Positions 1-10,460 of a DNA stretch of 64,000 nucleotides are shown piece by piece. Positions within the stretch are counted from its first letter, which is position 1, and each line of letters opens with the position of its first letter. The position numbers and the translations under genes were made by a program. The notes under the pieces were generated by a model, which worked only from the letters and a program-made list of their open reading frames with translations, had not been told where the DNA came from and did no database searches. This DNA is from Aspidapion aeneum (Eukaryota; Arthropoda; Insecta; Coleoptera; Brentidae), in NCBI GenBank assembly GCA_963576565.1, contig OY755042.1, positions 7,588,372 to 7,652,371 of the forward strand, written 5' to 3'.

Positions 1-720
1 AAATAAAAGCAACAAAAATATAGCTATATTAAGTTATTGGTTTAAGAAAGAAAATAATGTTTTCTTACAAAAATGTGCCAATCGTACAGACACAAACAAA
101 AAAAACTAAAATATTAAAACCATATACATAGTACATAAATTGACGTTTTTTTGGACAATAATGCATTACATAAAATTCGGTTAAGCACAGGAGGGTCATT
201 CTCGGTCTCTTAAGGTACGGGCAAAACTATACAAAGCTTAAACCTACGTACAGGATGTCTCATTATATTTTTCCCACCCTTTTGGACCATTTATAAATGA
301 TATAGGAATACACAAGAAATTGTGTTCGAATTCGCGAAATTTTTACTTTTAAATTGCATCTTGAGTTTATTCCTGATGCTTACCATATTTGACAGGCGCT
401 CAAATTTATAGTTTTTGTGAATTGGATGCTCCTTATATTATTTAAAAAATAGATTAGGCTTGGAACATATTTTCCAAAAATACCCGATATGCCGTAGTTT
501 AGAGCCATAGTTTCTGAGATATTAGCAATTATTTTTTAAAATGATAAAGATAACAGTACCGCTCTTTTGTTAATTTTAGTATTCTTATTCCAAATTATGC
601 TAGTCCCCATGTACATATAAACTTTGTTGTCGTTTCCGGTTGTCATTTTTATACCTTTTATTTACATACCTTTTAGGATAATATTTTTATTTATTTATTT
701 TTGTTTTTAAATTGGTACCG
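1..720. other. mbc intron, AT-rich, no gene seen
   Basis: This is the intron downstream of the last mbc exon in the window. No coding region is visible. From about 251 the text CAGGATGTCTCATTATA after a TA resembles one end of a mariner-type element with long inverted repeats, but I see no matching second end. Confidence 0.5.
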
Positions 721-721
721 A

Positions 722-836
722 CTAGAGTCCCTGTATGTTGACATATTTGGATATATTAATATATCCAAATATGTCAACATACAGGGACTCTAGGGACTAT
801 ATTAATATATCCAAATATGTCAACATACGACTCTAG
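722..836. repeat. Perfect 72-bp palindrome plus a third half-copy
   Basis: Positions 722-793 form a perfect palindrome with 36-bp arms centred on an ATATTAATAT core. A third copy of the right arm follows at about 797-836 and ends in the same CTCTAG. The structure could extrude as a cruciform. It carries no coding sequence and I cannot tie it to a known element. Confidence 0.85.
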
Positions 837-984
837 TACTGACTAAATATTTGACTAAAACATATTAATTTTTTTTATGTACAAGTAGACCTCATAAGAT
901 GTCCATCACGGGAAATGAATCGACCTCTGCCTTCTGTAGAAGGACCACTGTACAGCGAACATAGCGTAGGTGGCAACCCTTTAC

Positions 985-1125
985 TAAGCGGGTGAAAAAA
1001 GTTTGATTTTATTTCTCTCATATTTTTCCGCGGGTACCACAAAAGCTTTTCTTCACGGGGGTCCAAGATCTTATGGACACCTAATAAGTGTTGACAATTA
1101 ATTGTTTTGTCCTTAAAGAAGAATA
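985..1125 (+). repeat. Diverged relic of the ~496-bp dispersed repeat
   Basis: The stretch reading TATTTTTCCGCGGGTA, then CACGGGGGTCCAAGATCT, then GGACACCTAATAAGTG matches, with many substitutions, the repeat unit found in better condition at 5343-6190, 30489-31217 and 51743-52290. It is the oldest-looking copy in the window. Confidence 0.6.
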
Positions 1126-1220
1126 AGAGACAAAACTCGTAAAACAAAAATTTCTAAAAAACTACACTGAGTGGAAATAAGGACACTGTTGTTCTAGTAA
1201 ATATACGCTTTAATCCATCA

Positions 1221-1256
1221 GTAACGTTTCGAAAATGGTTTTTGTCTTCATCAGAC
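1221..1256 (-). ncRNA. Hammerhead-like motif, probable Penelope tail relic
   Basis: Read on the minus strand this contains CTGATGA, a weak short hairpin, then CGAAACGTT. That is the order of the conserved boxes of a type I hammerhead ribozyme as found at Penelope-like element ends. Stem II is poor (about three pairs) and stem I is not convincing, so it is at best a decayed copy. Confidence 0.3.
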
Positions 1257-1642
1257 CTTCCTTCTTCCCACTAAATCTACGTGTAGTTGAATTGCAAGGA
1301 TGTCAGCATTTTACCAAATTATAAAATCTGTTGTAACTCTTGTAAGTTTGCTACATGCATTATAAAAACATATAAAATAGCGGAATAATCTTGTACTTAA
1401 AGTAAATCACGCCACGGAGCAGAAAATATAAGCAGAACCAGTAAGTTTGCTCTATTTTATTCTTAAATCTTCAAAAAATAACGTAAATTGCCTAAACATA
1501 GCTCCTAGTTCCTGTAGAATTTCTAACACGACTCTTGGAAGAAAAATGAAGTTACAAAATTCAAAACGTAATAAAGAGTGATGCAAGCTGATAAAACCGC
1601 TTGGTTATGTAGCACATGCAAGAGACCAAGCGAAGATAGTTT

Positions 1643-2109
1643 ATGTTTTCTACGAGCCCAAAGAATGATGAAGAAATTATGGAATTGAGAATGATTGGCG
1701 AACTAAAACGTGAAATTAATAAATTAAAAAAATCCGTCGATTTTTTAATTCGAGAAAGAAAATTTCCACAACAACATACTCTCAAAGATTTTCAAACTGG
1801 AATAAAATGCTTAAGCAAGAGGTGCAGAAACTGAGTAAAGTGAAAAACGTTCAAGATGAGAGAAAAATAAAAACTAATATTTGCGTATCCGGCATAATAA
1901 AGAGCAACGCAAAGAAAACCACAGCTGCCGAAACTATAAAAAAGCTTTTCCGAGCGTTTGATGTTCCTACCTCAGAACAAAGTATCGGGAAAGTAAGAAC
2001 CTATGTTGCTACAAAAAATAGTGAGATCAAAATGGTAATCTCTCTGCAGAGTGCTGAGTTAAAGAAAAAAATCTGGAAAAAATTCAAAATTCTAAATACC
2101 CAGATTTAG
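1643..2109 (+). pseudogene. LINE ORF1-like fragment (coiled coil plus RRM-like)
   Basis: Two overlapping frames (1643-1834 and 1807-2109) read as one interrupted protein of about 150 residues. The first part is lysine- and leucine-rich and could form a coiled coil (IGELKREINKLKKSVDFL). The second has the look of the ORF1 nucleic-acid-binding module of non-LTR retrotransposons (KTNICVSGI, then KLFRAFDVP). There is no downstream ORF2 on this strand. A LINE reverse-transcriptase tail lies just beyond in the opposite orientation (2186-2441), so the two may be halves of one inverted insertion. The assignment to ORF1 is by general pattern only. Confidence 0.4.
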
Positions 2110-2185
2110 TAGGTAATTAAAAAAGTATATTAAATTATATATGTGAAATAAAAAAATGAGAGGAGAGTAAATGAATTTTGTTATG

Positions 2186-2441
2186 TTATTGAAAGAACTG
2201 GTTAAATGCTTCTCTTGGATTTTTAATTATCAATTTTTTTTTTAGTTATTTTATTAAGACCTTTTATATATTCTTGTGGTAAAGAGTAGATTCTTGGAGC
2301 AATGTATGTGTATGTTCGCTGGCCATTTTTTAGTCTAAATTTGTTGTGTCTTACACCTTTTATTGATTTTATATCTTGTTGGATATCTGTGTTGTATGAT
2401 TGTTGTTTGTTTGTATTGGTTATGTTAAAAAAAAACAACAC
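2186..2441 (-). pseudogene. LINE reverse transcriptase C-terminal fragment
   Basis: On the minus strand the peptide has the conserved tail of Jockey/CR1-type polymerases: an N-T-R-like box (SYNTDIQ), then YTYIAPRIYSLPQEYIK, then a K-rich segment, a frameshift at KKKIDN and a terminal NPREAFNQFF before the stop. Everything upstream in the element is missing. It is a dead 5'-truncated copy. Confidence 0.55.
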
Positions 2442-2470
2442 ACACTAACAATCATACAACACAGATATTC
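2382..2470. repeat. Inverted repeat (hairpin), ~24-bp arms
   Basis: GATATCTGTGTTGTATGA at 2382 is repeated in inverse at about 2446-2470, with a T/G-rich spacer. It overlaps the upstream edge of the LINE fragment. It may mark the inversion or truncation point of that insertion. Confidence 0.6.
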
Positions 2471-2474
2471 AACA

Positions 2475-2915
2475 TGACTTAAAGAAGACGTTTAAAAAAA
2501 TTTAAACGTAACCTGAATATATCTAAAAAAATAATAGATTTTCGAAATTTTGACACGGCTGTAACATTTACCCTTAGAAGGAGGTACGTGCAACAAAAAT
2601 TCCAAAAAGTGTCCCCCTCGCAAACAAAATCGTTCGTTTTAAAGTTTTGTACGTACGACAAATACCCGAAAAATCCCCCATTATCTTTAAAAAAACAGCT
2701 TGTACACTCGCCCACTTTTTTTATGTCACTTTATTTTTTCTACACTTGTAAAATCAGAAGAAACAGTGCGTTGTTTGGCAACACTGCATGACTTAAACTA
2801 AGTATCATGATATACTAAACAATTTTCTGTATCAATTTTTAAAGTCCGCTGAAATTCCGGGTTTTTCTGACAAGTTTAGTCAATTATAAGATGACTTAAA
2901 AAAGTGGCGACCGTA
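2475..2915. other. Intron stretch, no gene seen
   Basis: No supported coding region or element boundary. The text TTTGGCAACACTG near 2775-2789 matches the terminus of the hAT-like MITEs at 15836 and 58698, but no partner end is present. Confidence 0.4.
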
Positions 2916-4893
2916 CAGGGTGATTTTTTATAATTGCAAGATCGCTATAACTCGGTTATTATTGGGAGTAGAAAGTTCAAACAAAAACTGTTCGGTTTGG
3001 TAAATTATGGCCACTTTGGACCCACCATTAGTATGTTTTTATAGGTTATAATATACAGGGGGCGACAATCAAATCAGTTTTTTTAAAGGGAACACCCTAT
3101 ATATTTTTGTATTTTTAAGTTCCGCAAAAAATTAACTTTACAGATATATGTAACACTATGGCTCTATCTTTGTTAGTTTTCGAGATATTGACGATTGAAA
3201 TTCCGAAAATTAGCAACTTTTAAATAGGTATGGTGCGGAGTATTTAACGTATAGACTGTAAATAACAAACTGAAACAATATTGACTGACAGTTTGATAAA
3301 TATAAATAATCATCTTTGTCAATTTTCATAGAAATTTAAAATCAAAAGACGACAATTTTTTAAATGTTTAAATTGTTTTAAATCCATAAATAAATAAAAA
3401 TTAACGTAACAAATGTTCAAACCTATCACCATTGACTTCAATACATTTTTGAAACCGGTCTCTTAAATTATTTATTGTTCTGGTTATTAAATTAGAAAAA
3501 TTTTCATTAAGCTCATTGACAGACAGTGATATTAATTCTCTGAGCTCTCGAGTATGCCTCGCTTCTAATCTATAAACCTTATCTTTAAGGTGACCCCATA
3601 AAAAAATGTCTAAAGGAGTTAAATCAAAACTGTTGGGTGGCCAGCGTATTGTGCCGTTTTTCCCAACCCATTCATTAAAATTATTATTTAAGAATTCTCG
3701 AACCTCATGAACATTATAAGGAGGAGCCCCATCCTGCTGAAAAATCAATCTTCTTCTTTGATTTAGTGGCAAGTCATCCAAAAAGTTTTCTAAGTAATTT
3801 TGTAAAAAATTTAAATAAATTTGTCCCGTTAAAGAGTGCTCAAAAAAAATGGCCCAACAACACGGTCGTTCAGTATGCCACACCAGACATTTACGGATTG
3901 TCTTCCCTGTCTTTTAATTTCTTTTACAAAATTAGGGTTAGTCGTGGACCATAGTCTGCTATTCTGTCTATTTGGTAGACCACAAGTTGTAAACGTCGAC
4001 TCATCCGACCACAAAATGTGATTTAAAAAACGGGGTTCTGCGTTTAGTCTTTCATGCATAAAGTGACAAATCTCTACCCTTTTTCTTTTCTGATCGGGTG
4101 TTAGGCCTTGAAGTTCTTGTTGTTTATATGCCCAATAAGAATTTGTTCTTAGGACACTTCTTACTTTGCTAAAAGACGTCAAGCGTTCCTGTCCTTCTTG
4201 CACTAATGCGGAAGATACTTTTCTTATAGAAATTTGTGGGCTTTCTTGAAAATGTAGTAAACTATTTAAATTAGCCTCTTCGTTTGGACGAACAACTCGT
4301 TTTTTTCGTTCCACAGACGATGTTTCACGAAATTTTCTATATATCCTAAGAATTGTGGATATATTAGGACATTGTCGGGCTGGATACAGTTCTCGATATT
4401 CTCTCGCAGTAGCAGTGGCATTTTTATTATTTTTCGGATATAATAAAAGTATCTCTTGCTTTTCTGCATTGGAATAAAGCAACATTGTTGATAAATATTT
4501 AAAATTTGGCACTGACCATTGTCATTAGGTATCCACACATCTTAATATTGTTTGTGACTTGTCACAGGAAAACTCCGCACCGTATTTAAAATTTGCTAAT
4601 TTTCGGAATTTCAATCGTTAATATCTCGAAAACTAACAAAGATAGAGCCATAGTGTTACATCTATCTGTAAAGCTAATTTTTTGCGGAACTTAAAAATAC
4701 AAAAATATATAGGATGTTCCCTTTAAAAAAATTGATCTGATTGTCGCCCCCTGTATATTATAACCTATAAAAAAATACTAATGGTGGGCCTAAAGTGGCC
4801 ATAATTTACCAAACCGAATAGTTTTTGCTTGAACTTTCTACTCCCAATAATAACCGAGTTATAGCGATCTTGCAATTATAAATAATCATCCAG
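2916..4893 (-). mobile_element. Mariner-superfamily element with ~325-bp inverted repeats
   Basis: The element starts CAGGGTGATTTTTTATAA after a TA (2914-2915) and ends with the inverse (AATCATCCAG). The terminal inverted repeats run about 2916-3240 and 4572-4893 and are highly similar along their whole length, down to GTGCGGAGT. Between them lies a single broken transposase gene on the minus strand. Length is about 1.98 kb. The right flank no longer shows TA. Long inverted repeats and CAGGGTG ends are typical of several insect mariner lineages. Confidence 0.85.
3401..4512 (-). pseudogene. Mariner-type DDD transposase, frameshifted
   Basis: The first frame (4512 to about 3829) holds an N-terminal helix-turn-helix region and the first catalytic Asp in ILWSDESTF. 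A frameshift near 3830-3880 moves to a second frame ending at 3401 with the second Asp in FQQDGAPPYNV and the third in DLTPLDIFLWG, about 40 residues later. That spacing and the TPLD ending place it among the DD40/41D-like mariner relatives rather than DD34D mariner or DD34E Tc1. The protein ends GDRFEHLLR, as usual for this group. The normally conserved proline of the SPD box is replaced (NSFD). Loss of frame makes this copy inactive. Confidence 0.85.
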
Positions 4894-5074
4894 ACCTTTC
4901 GGCATTGCCTCAAATAGTTTTTTTGAATGGAGGCTGGATATAGGTGATATGATACATAACAGCCGACTGTTAGACAAGGGCTTAAATGCTGCCAAACGAT
5001 TTTCTTCGCCCAATTCTAACCAAAAACAATTTTGATTGTTTAGGTGTCGAATTGGAAAATAATATTATCCTCAC

Positions 5075-5252
5075 CTCTTGGTCTTGCACCTCAAGAAGCA
5101 CATTGACTTGCTCACAAAAAATAGGCAACAGGATCTGGCGGCATTCTTGTAGTTGAAAAAGCTCGCTATGCACAATTTCGTTGAACGTCATCAGTTTCTG
5201 TTTTGTCAATCTTTTAGCAGGTATGACGTTGACTAACTCCTTTATGACTAAA
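5075..5252 (-). CDS. mbc: mbc exon: armadillo-region segment (last exon in window)
   Basis: A 178-nt exon with acceptor TTTATTTCAG and donor GAG|GTGAGG. It completes a codon split after two bases and ends on a whole codon. It encodes 59 residues containing FNEIVHSELFQLQECRQIL, which aligns with the vertebrate DOCK1 segment LIEIVHSDLFTQHDCREIL in the helical region after DHR-1. That region is scaffold and no catalytic residue lies here. The next exon expected from DOCK1, beginning with the D-L-E-x-C-C motif, is not found between 1 and 5074, so that intron is at least 5.1 kb long. Confidence 0.92.
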
Positions 5253-5342
5253 CTGAAATAAACCAGCTGATGAAAGAAAATTAAGTCTAAAAAACATGTA
5301 TTTGTAAAAAGTAAGATAGCAGTAGTATTAAGGAATATATTA

Positions 5343-6190
5343 TATAATCAAACAAGTTTCATGGCTAATCGGGCAAAAAGGAGTTTTTTGTTTCAGTTAT
5401 ATTTTTCCGTGGGTAGCTTGAAAGGTTAACCTCACGGGGGTCCAAGATCTAATGGACACCTAATAAGTGTTGACAGTTAACCGTTTCGTCCTTATGGGAC
5501 TCCTCAGAACACTGCTGGTCAAGTGACAAATCTTGCGAAGTTAATCAGACGGTTTTGTCTCTAATTAAATGTAATTAGTGAGCGAACTATAGCAAGAGGC
5601 GCAATCTACCGAGATACGAGAGAAACAAAAAACCAAAAGCAGGGAAAAACACTGCGATACAATATCGATCAATGAAAAGATCGAATGCAAATAAAAGAAA
5701 ACAACTATAGTCCGTGACCTACGACAGCTCTTTGTCTTTTCAGGCCGGATCATCGGTCATCAAGACAGTGAGCGTCAATCAACGGAATTTTTAAGCCAAA
5801 TAATACGAACAAACGTGAAATTTCATACCCGTGAATTTAAAAATCAAACAAGTTTCATGGCTAATCGGGCAAAAAGGAGTTTTTTGTTTCCCTTATATTT
5901 TTCCGTGGGTAGCTTGAAAGCTTAACCTCACGGGGGTCCAAGATCTAATGGACACCTAATAAGTGTTGACAGTTAACCGTTTCGTCCTTATGGGACTCTT
6001 TAGAACACTGCTGGTCAAGTGACAAATCTTGCGAAGTTAATCAGACGGTTTTGTCTCTAATTAAATGTAATTAGTGAGCGAACTATAGCAAGAGGCGCAA
6101 TCTACCGAGATACGAGAGAACCGAACCGAACCGAAACTTGTTTGATTTTTAAATTCACGGGTATGAAATTTCACGTTTGTTAATATTATA
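5343..6190 (+). repeat. Tandem ~496-bp repeat (1.6 units) with palindromic end
   Basis: One unit runs from ATCAAACAAGTTTCATGG at 5347 to the same text at 5843. A second, truncated unit follows to about 6130 and then switches into an inverted copy of its own start (AAACTTGTTTGATTTTTAA, 6137-6190). Other copies are at 30489-31217 (palindromic) and 51743-52290. Units carry no ORF of note. They behave like a dispersed satellite or the repeat body of a non-autonomous element. No terminal duplication is clear. Confidence 0.8.
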
Positions 6191-7183
6191 TAATATAATA
6201 TATATAAATTACCATGTCAAATATTTTAAACAAAAAACAAAAAAAGAAGCATTTAGCAGTGGTATTAAAACCAAAATTCTAGGGGAAAACATAAGGACAC
6301 TCATCGTAAAGGCAAGCTTTACTTGCTTGACGGTGAGTGACCTTAGGAAAACAGGTATAGGCAGTGTCTTTACAAACGCTTGAAACTTGTGCAGAACTAT
6401 GTAGTCCTTGGGCGGGACCGGACAGTATTTGGGCAGGATCAGACAAAGACATTTTCTTTCATTGAACAGGTTTAAAACAACCAGTGTTGCCAGGTCGAAT
6501 TCTACCAAAGTACTGCATGACAGAAACAAACAGTAGATTTTTTGCATACATTTTTAAGTACATACATTCTAATTTTTTTCGATCAACACTACTCTCGACC
6601 GTTTAGAAATCGCTCCTTGCTGGGGCCCAATTCTTGAAAAAAATCCGTATACGAATTCGCCGAAACGTTTACCGATATTAAACCTTCGAATTCTTGCAAG
6701 TTCGTATTCGACTTTTTCGTTCAGAATTAGAGTCGAGTAGTAAAGTTCATACGAATTCATCTAACCTACCATTTTTATTTACTTTAATATATTTTTTGAT
6801 ATCTGCTTAATTTTGCCGCTTTTTTTTCTTAATTTTTGGATAATATAAGAGCACAAGTGCTGTGTTGGAAAGAAGAAATCCCCAGATTGTAAATAAACAA
6901 ACATAATCTTATATATTGCAACCAGTTTCCATGTTGGTCAAAAATAAATATGAAATATGAAAACACTAGTTTTATTTATTTACATTTCAAAGTACATAAT
7001 ACGTACAGTGAATATCGCTTATAACGATATCACGAAATATCGGTTATAGAGACGACATATTAAGGTTCCGCCCGAGTTCTATAATATAACCCATTTTCAA
7101 ATACCAAATTGCAAATAATGCAAGGACCAAAAACTATAAACAACAAGTGAAATTAAAGAAAGAAAAATAAGAAAAAAGTTTTC
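6191..7183. other. Intron stretch, no gene seen
   Basis: Short open frames exist but none resembles a known protein or shows splice-site support. A CAGTGTTGCCAGG near 6481 recalls hAT-like MITE ends, but no partner was found. Confidence 0.4.
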
Positions 7184-7255
7184 TGCTTCGGCCGGGGATC
7201 GAACCCGGGATCTCTTGCTATCTAGGCAAACATTCTACCACTGAACCACCAAAGC
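7184..7255 (-). tRNA. tRNA-like gene, glycine-type body, AGA anticodon
   Basis: On the minus strand the sequence folds as a compact tRNA: acceptor stem GCTTTGG/CCGAAGC (7 of 7 with one G-U), D arm GTTC-AGTGGTA-GAAT, anticodon stem TTTGC/GCAAG around the loop CTAGATA, T arm CCGGG-TTCGATC-CCCGG, and discriminator A. The body is close to eukaryotic tRNA-Gly, but the loop places AGA at the anticodon (nominally Ser). It lacks the long variable arm of true tRNA-Ser. A- and B-box promoters look intact. It may be a functional oddity, a mis-anticodoned tRNA pseudogene or the head of a SINE. No SINE tail is obvious. Confidence 0.65.
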
Positions 7256-7651
7256 CACACATAAATTTTCGGAAAACTTCTATCTATGCAGGCTGCAACA
7301 TCTCAATATAAGAACGAGATATGTTTTATTTAACGATAGACACATTAAGGGAAAAGTTAAAAACTTTAGACGCTCTAGTGAAGCACTAGCACGAACTGGA
7401 GATTTTCTTAAACATTTCTTCTGTAGACTAAGAGGCGTCATGACCGACGGCGACATCCGGATTCATTATGATAATTTACTACAAAAAGCCTCTTTGGTAG
7501 TCGCTCATCGAGATCATACGTAGGTATGTAAAATGTTTTTAATAAATAAATATAAATATCTAATGTCAATACCTAATTTTTTTTAATATTTTGGGAAAAC
7601 TTAAAATAAAGATAAATTAAATATAATAAATAAAATTTGAAAGTACGTTAC
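7256..7651. other. Intron stretch, no gene seen
   Basis: No coding region, terminal repeat or tandem structure recognised up to the donor of the next mbc exon. Confidence 0.4.
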
Positions 7652-7975
7652 CTTAAATCCTTAGAATTAAACACCAGCAAAATGTCAGATATTGTGCTTG
7701 GAAAGTATTTAAGGAAGGCACCTTGCTCCGTTAAATACTTATCATCGTCAAGCGACAATAATTCAATAATGTCATTAAACAACTCTTTTATGCATTTATC
7801 AAAAGAGTCTTCCTGAGCCAAGTCCGGATAGAGTTGCATGAAGAGAACACGTGAGCGCGAAATGAACTTAATTACGTACTGCAATGATTTCATTGTTCTA
7901 AACGGTAACCGCGTACCGTTTGTGTACTGAGGCGATGTCCTGTCCACCATGGATTTTAGAATTACTAGAAGTTTT
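7652..7975 (-). CDS. mbc: mbc exon: armadillo-region segment
   Basis: A 324-nt exon, acceptor TTTTTTTTTTCAG and donor AAG|GTAACG. It enters and leaves with codons split after two bases. It encodes 108 residues including MKSLQYVIKFISRSRVLF and LKYFPSTISDILLVF, matching DOCK1 ALESIFKFIVRSRILF and LKYLPTIVNDVKLVF. The match to DOCK1 rather than DOCK3/4 (which read YIVQSRRLF here) supports mbc and not sponge. This helical segment follows DHR-1 and has a structural role. The GTAACG donor is weaker than its neighbours' donors. Confidence 0.95.
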
Positions 7976-8043
7976 CTGAAAAAAAAAGGATTAAGCGTAA
8001 CAGGTTTGAACATAATAAAAAAATAAGCAATAAAGCTAATTAT

Positions 8044-8531
8044 AAAATAAATTGGTAAAATTTTTTTTTTAAGTCACAATCTTTTATAAAATGCACTAAA
8101 AATTAAAAAAGAAATTTCTAACATTCTAATATTATCATAATAATAAAAGCGATGGCCGACTGATGGAAATTTTGATGTTAGCACGATAAGATATCCGTAT
8201 CAATTAAATATGACTATTTGCAAGAATCAATCCAGCAGAAAAATGCAGAGGTACCAAACCCACCTAACACGACCCAAGATACCCCAGCATTTCTCTGACA
8301 TAGGTATGGCAATGGCATAACATTGCGGCACATCAACAATATCTTTGATGACCTGCTATGTTGAATATTCTTTAAGTGTTTAGATCACAAATTTAGATTA
8401 ACTTATGCTTTGATTTGCGGCCATCGCTTTTATTATTATGATAATATTAGAATGTTAGAAAATAATTTTTTAATTTTTAGTGCATTTTATAAAAGCTTGT
8501 GACTTAAAAAAAATTTTTACCAATTTATTTT
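8044..8531. mobile_element. MITE with ~113-bp inverted repeats
   Basis: Left arm 8044-8157 (AAAATAAATTGGTAAAATT...GCGATGGCC) is repeated in inverse at 8419-8531. The 260-bp core has no ORF. It sits 69 bp upstream (in gene direction) of the mbc exon acceptor at 7975. No target duplication beyond the palindromic AT edge can be set. Confidence 0.7.
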
Positions 8532-8639
8532 CTACTTTTTAGTCTCAGCTATCTACTCTATTAAATGAAAATATTTGTTCAATAACAGAACAGAAGAGTT
8601 TATTCTAGATTATAATGAAATCGCTGATCGTGAGTTGTT

Positions 8640-9215
8640 TGGAAACTCATTTTTCTATTGGAGGAAGGAGAGAGTGGAGGTAGAGGTAGAAATATATTTT
8701 TTGTTTGGGCTGTATTGCCATCGGACCTTTATGCATATACCAAATTTTATAAAAGTCATTTGAAGTGAAGTGTGTCAAAAACGCAGTTTTTATGGAAGGA
8801 GTTGGGGGGGAGGGTGTGAGGACATTTTTTCATTATTGTTGTATTGTCATCGGACCACTATATGTATACCAAATATCATCCAAATCGGATAATGGGAAGG
8901 GTGTCAAAAACGCATTTTCTATGGAAGGGGGTGGGGATAGGGGTGGGAGGATATTTTTTTAAAATGTTGTATTGTTATCGGACCACTATGTGAATACCAA
9001 ATTTCATCCAAATCGGATAATGGGAAGTGTGTCAAAAACTCATTTTTCTATGAAAGGGGGTGGCGGTAGGGGTGGAAGGATATTTTTTTCTTAATGTTGT
9101 ATTGTCATGGGACCACTATGTGTGTACCAAATTTCATCCAAATCGGATAATGGGAAGTGTGTCAAAAACGCTTCACAAGATTTGATAGATAGTTAGACAG
9201 TTAGATAGTTAGACA
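8640..9215 (+). repeat. Tandem array of ~129-bp units ending in a GATA/GACA microsatellite
   Basis: At least four units are spaced 129, 129 and 130 bp apart, judged by the phrase ACCAAAT at 8738, 8867, 8996 and 9126. Each holds CATCGGACCACTATGT, a CCAAATCGGATAATGGG box and a G-rich GGAAGGGGGTGG stretch. The array ends with GATAGATAGTTAGACAG repeats. Box order and microsatellite end recall the D-family element at 21634-22435, although the sequences differ. Confidence 0.8.
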
Positions 9216-9599
9216 GAACATCTGAAGCTAAATAAAAGCTTGTAAAAAAACAATATTGTCAGGATAGAAAATAATGTCCTATTAACTTAATGGCACAAAT
9301 GACGTTTATAAGCAAGTGGATATTAACCCTAAACAATCTAAGGAAATGAACTTCTGTATATAGTTCAATCTGTATTAAAACGTGTAATAAACCGTATATG
9401 GAATTAAAAATAATAAGTGATTGACCGGTCATCGATGATGTTTATAAGGGAAACAAAACACATCTCGATATCCTATCAATAGCAAACGGTTTTTAATAAA
9501 AGCATCTCCAATAGTTTAGTAGTTAGTTGTAAGCTGAGAACGTAACGTCCCTCACGTACCTAGTTAACAGTGAAGACAAGTAATAGTCAGAAGTCGAGC
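9216..9599. other. Intron stretch, no gene seen
   Basis: No coding region or repeat boundary recognised. The right part may belong to the Penelope fragment that follows. Confidence 0.35.
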
Positions 9600-9770
9600 G
9601 ATCTAAGTAGTAATTATAAGTATTGTTAAATAAAACCCGCTGATTAAAATAAGTAATACCGCGTAGACTGGATTATTTAGTTTACACTTGCAAAAGGTTG
9701 GAGACACTTACTAACCAAAACGTCGTGTTTGGAATTGAAGTCCGAATTCCGAATTGTTTCTAGAATCTAT
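9600..9770 (+). mobile_element. Penelope-like 3' terminal fragment
   Basis: The segment GATTATTTAGTTTACACTTG, then GAGACACTTACTAACCAAAA, then CGTCGTGTTT matches the 3' end of the Penelope copy at 15350-15420 with about a dozen changes. It keeps the hammerhead-like arrangement ACAC ... GGTTGG/CTAACC ... CGTC|GTGT, but the catalytic boxes are lost (CAAAAC for GAAAC). No reverse transcriptase remains. Confidence 0.65.
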
Positions 9771-10015
9771 AACAATATTTCAGAACTTTTTTTAATCAAA
9801 AGTCCCAACAGTTCTACAAATCAAGGATTCTTACTCTACCAGAACCCTGGCGAAAAGTCGTTGAAACAAATTGTGCTTTTTTTGCTTAAAAATAATGTCA
9901 GTTTTAATTATTAATACATAAGTAAAACTCAAGAAACAAAACCGAAATACGTTCTTGACAACCTAATAATACAATACAAATATTTATTTGGAGCGATTCT
10001 TTTCACTTATCTTAC

Positions 10016-10307
10016 CTGTATCCCAAAGTGGCACTAAAACTCTCCTTGATATAAAGATCCAGGACGGGTTTAAAATGTAAAAACATCAGGTCGCTGGTAA
10101 CTAGCCGTATAATACGCAGAAGACATTCGAAGACTGCAAGGTGATGCTCCTCGTCGTCAGGCAAGTTCATTAAAATATTGAAAAGAGCATCCAGAATGTC
10201 TTGTAGGAATTTCACGATTTCCTTTCCATCAACTTGAAGAAAGGTTTGGAGGGATTCAAGGACGGTTTGTCTATGCGAAGCCCAGTTAAGAAGACCAAGA
10301 AGGTTTT
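10016..10307 (-). CDS. mbc: mbc exon: post-DHR-1 helical segment
   Basis: A 292-nt exon with acceptor CCTTTTAG and donor ACAG|GTAAGA. It supplies the last two bases of a split codon and ends with a two-base split. It encodes 97 residues: LLGLLNWASHRQTVLESL, KEIVKFLQDILDALFNIL and HFKPVLDLYIKESFSATL, each a close match to DOCK1 (LLGLLKW, VVKFLQDTLDALFNIM, HFNPVLETYIKKHFSATL). The segment joins the C2-like domain to the armadillo-like scaffold. An ORF search that starts at Met misses the first 31 residues, which the acceptor and homology restore. Confidence 0.96.
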
Positions 10308-10460
10308 CTAAAAGGTATCAAGAGATTAATAGCCCCCTGACCACCCTAATAAAATGAAAAAAAAATCACAGAATTAATCAAGTTAAATAAATAAAAATAA
10401 TTACTGTTATTAATATTCTGTTCTAAAAATCATCCCCTCTGTACAACTGGCTAGCCCTTT

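Noticed and set aside
7652..10307. Assignment to sponge (DOCK3/4)
   Set aside because: Residues at all conserved positions follow DOCK1 (for example FKFIVRSRILF-like and SATLAY-like text), not the DOCK3/4 versions.
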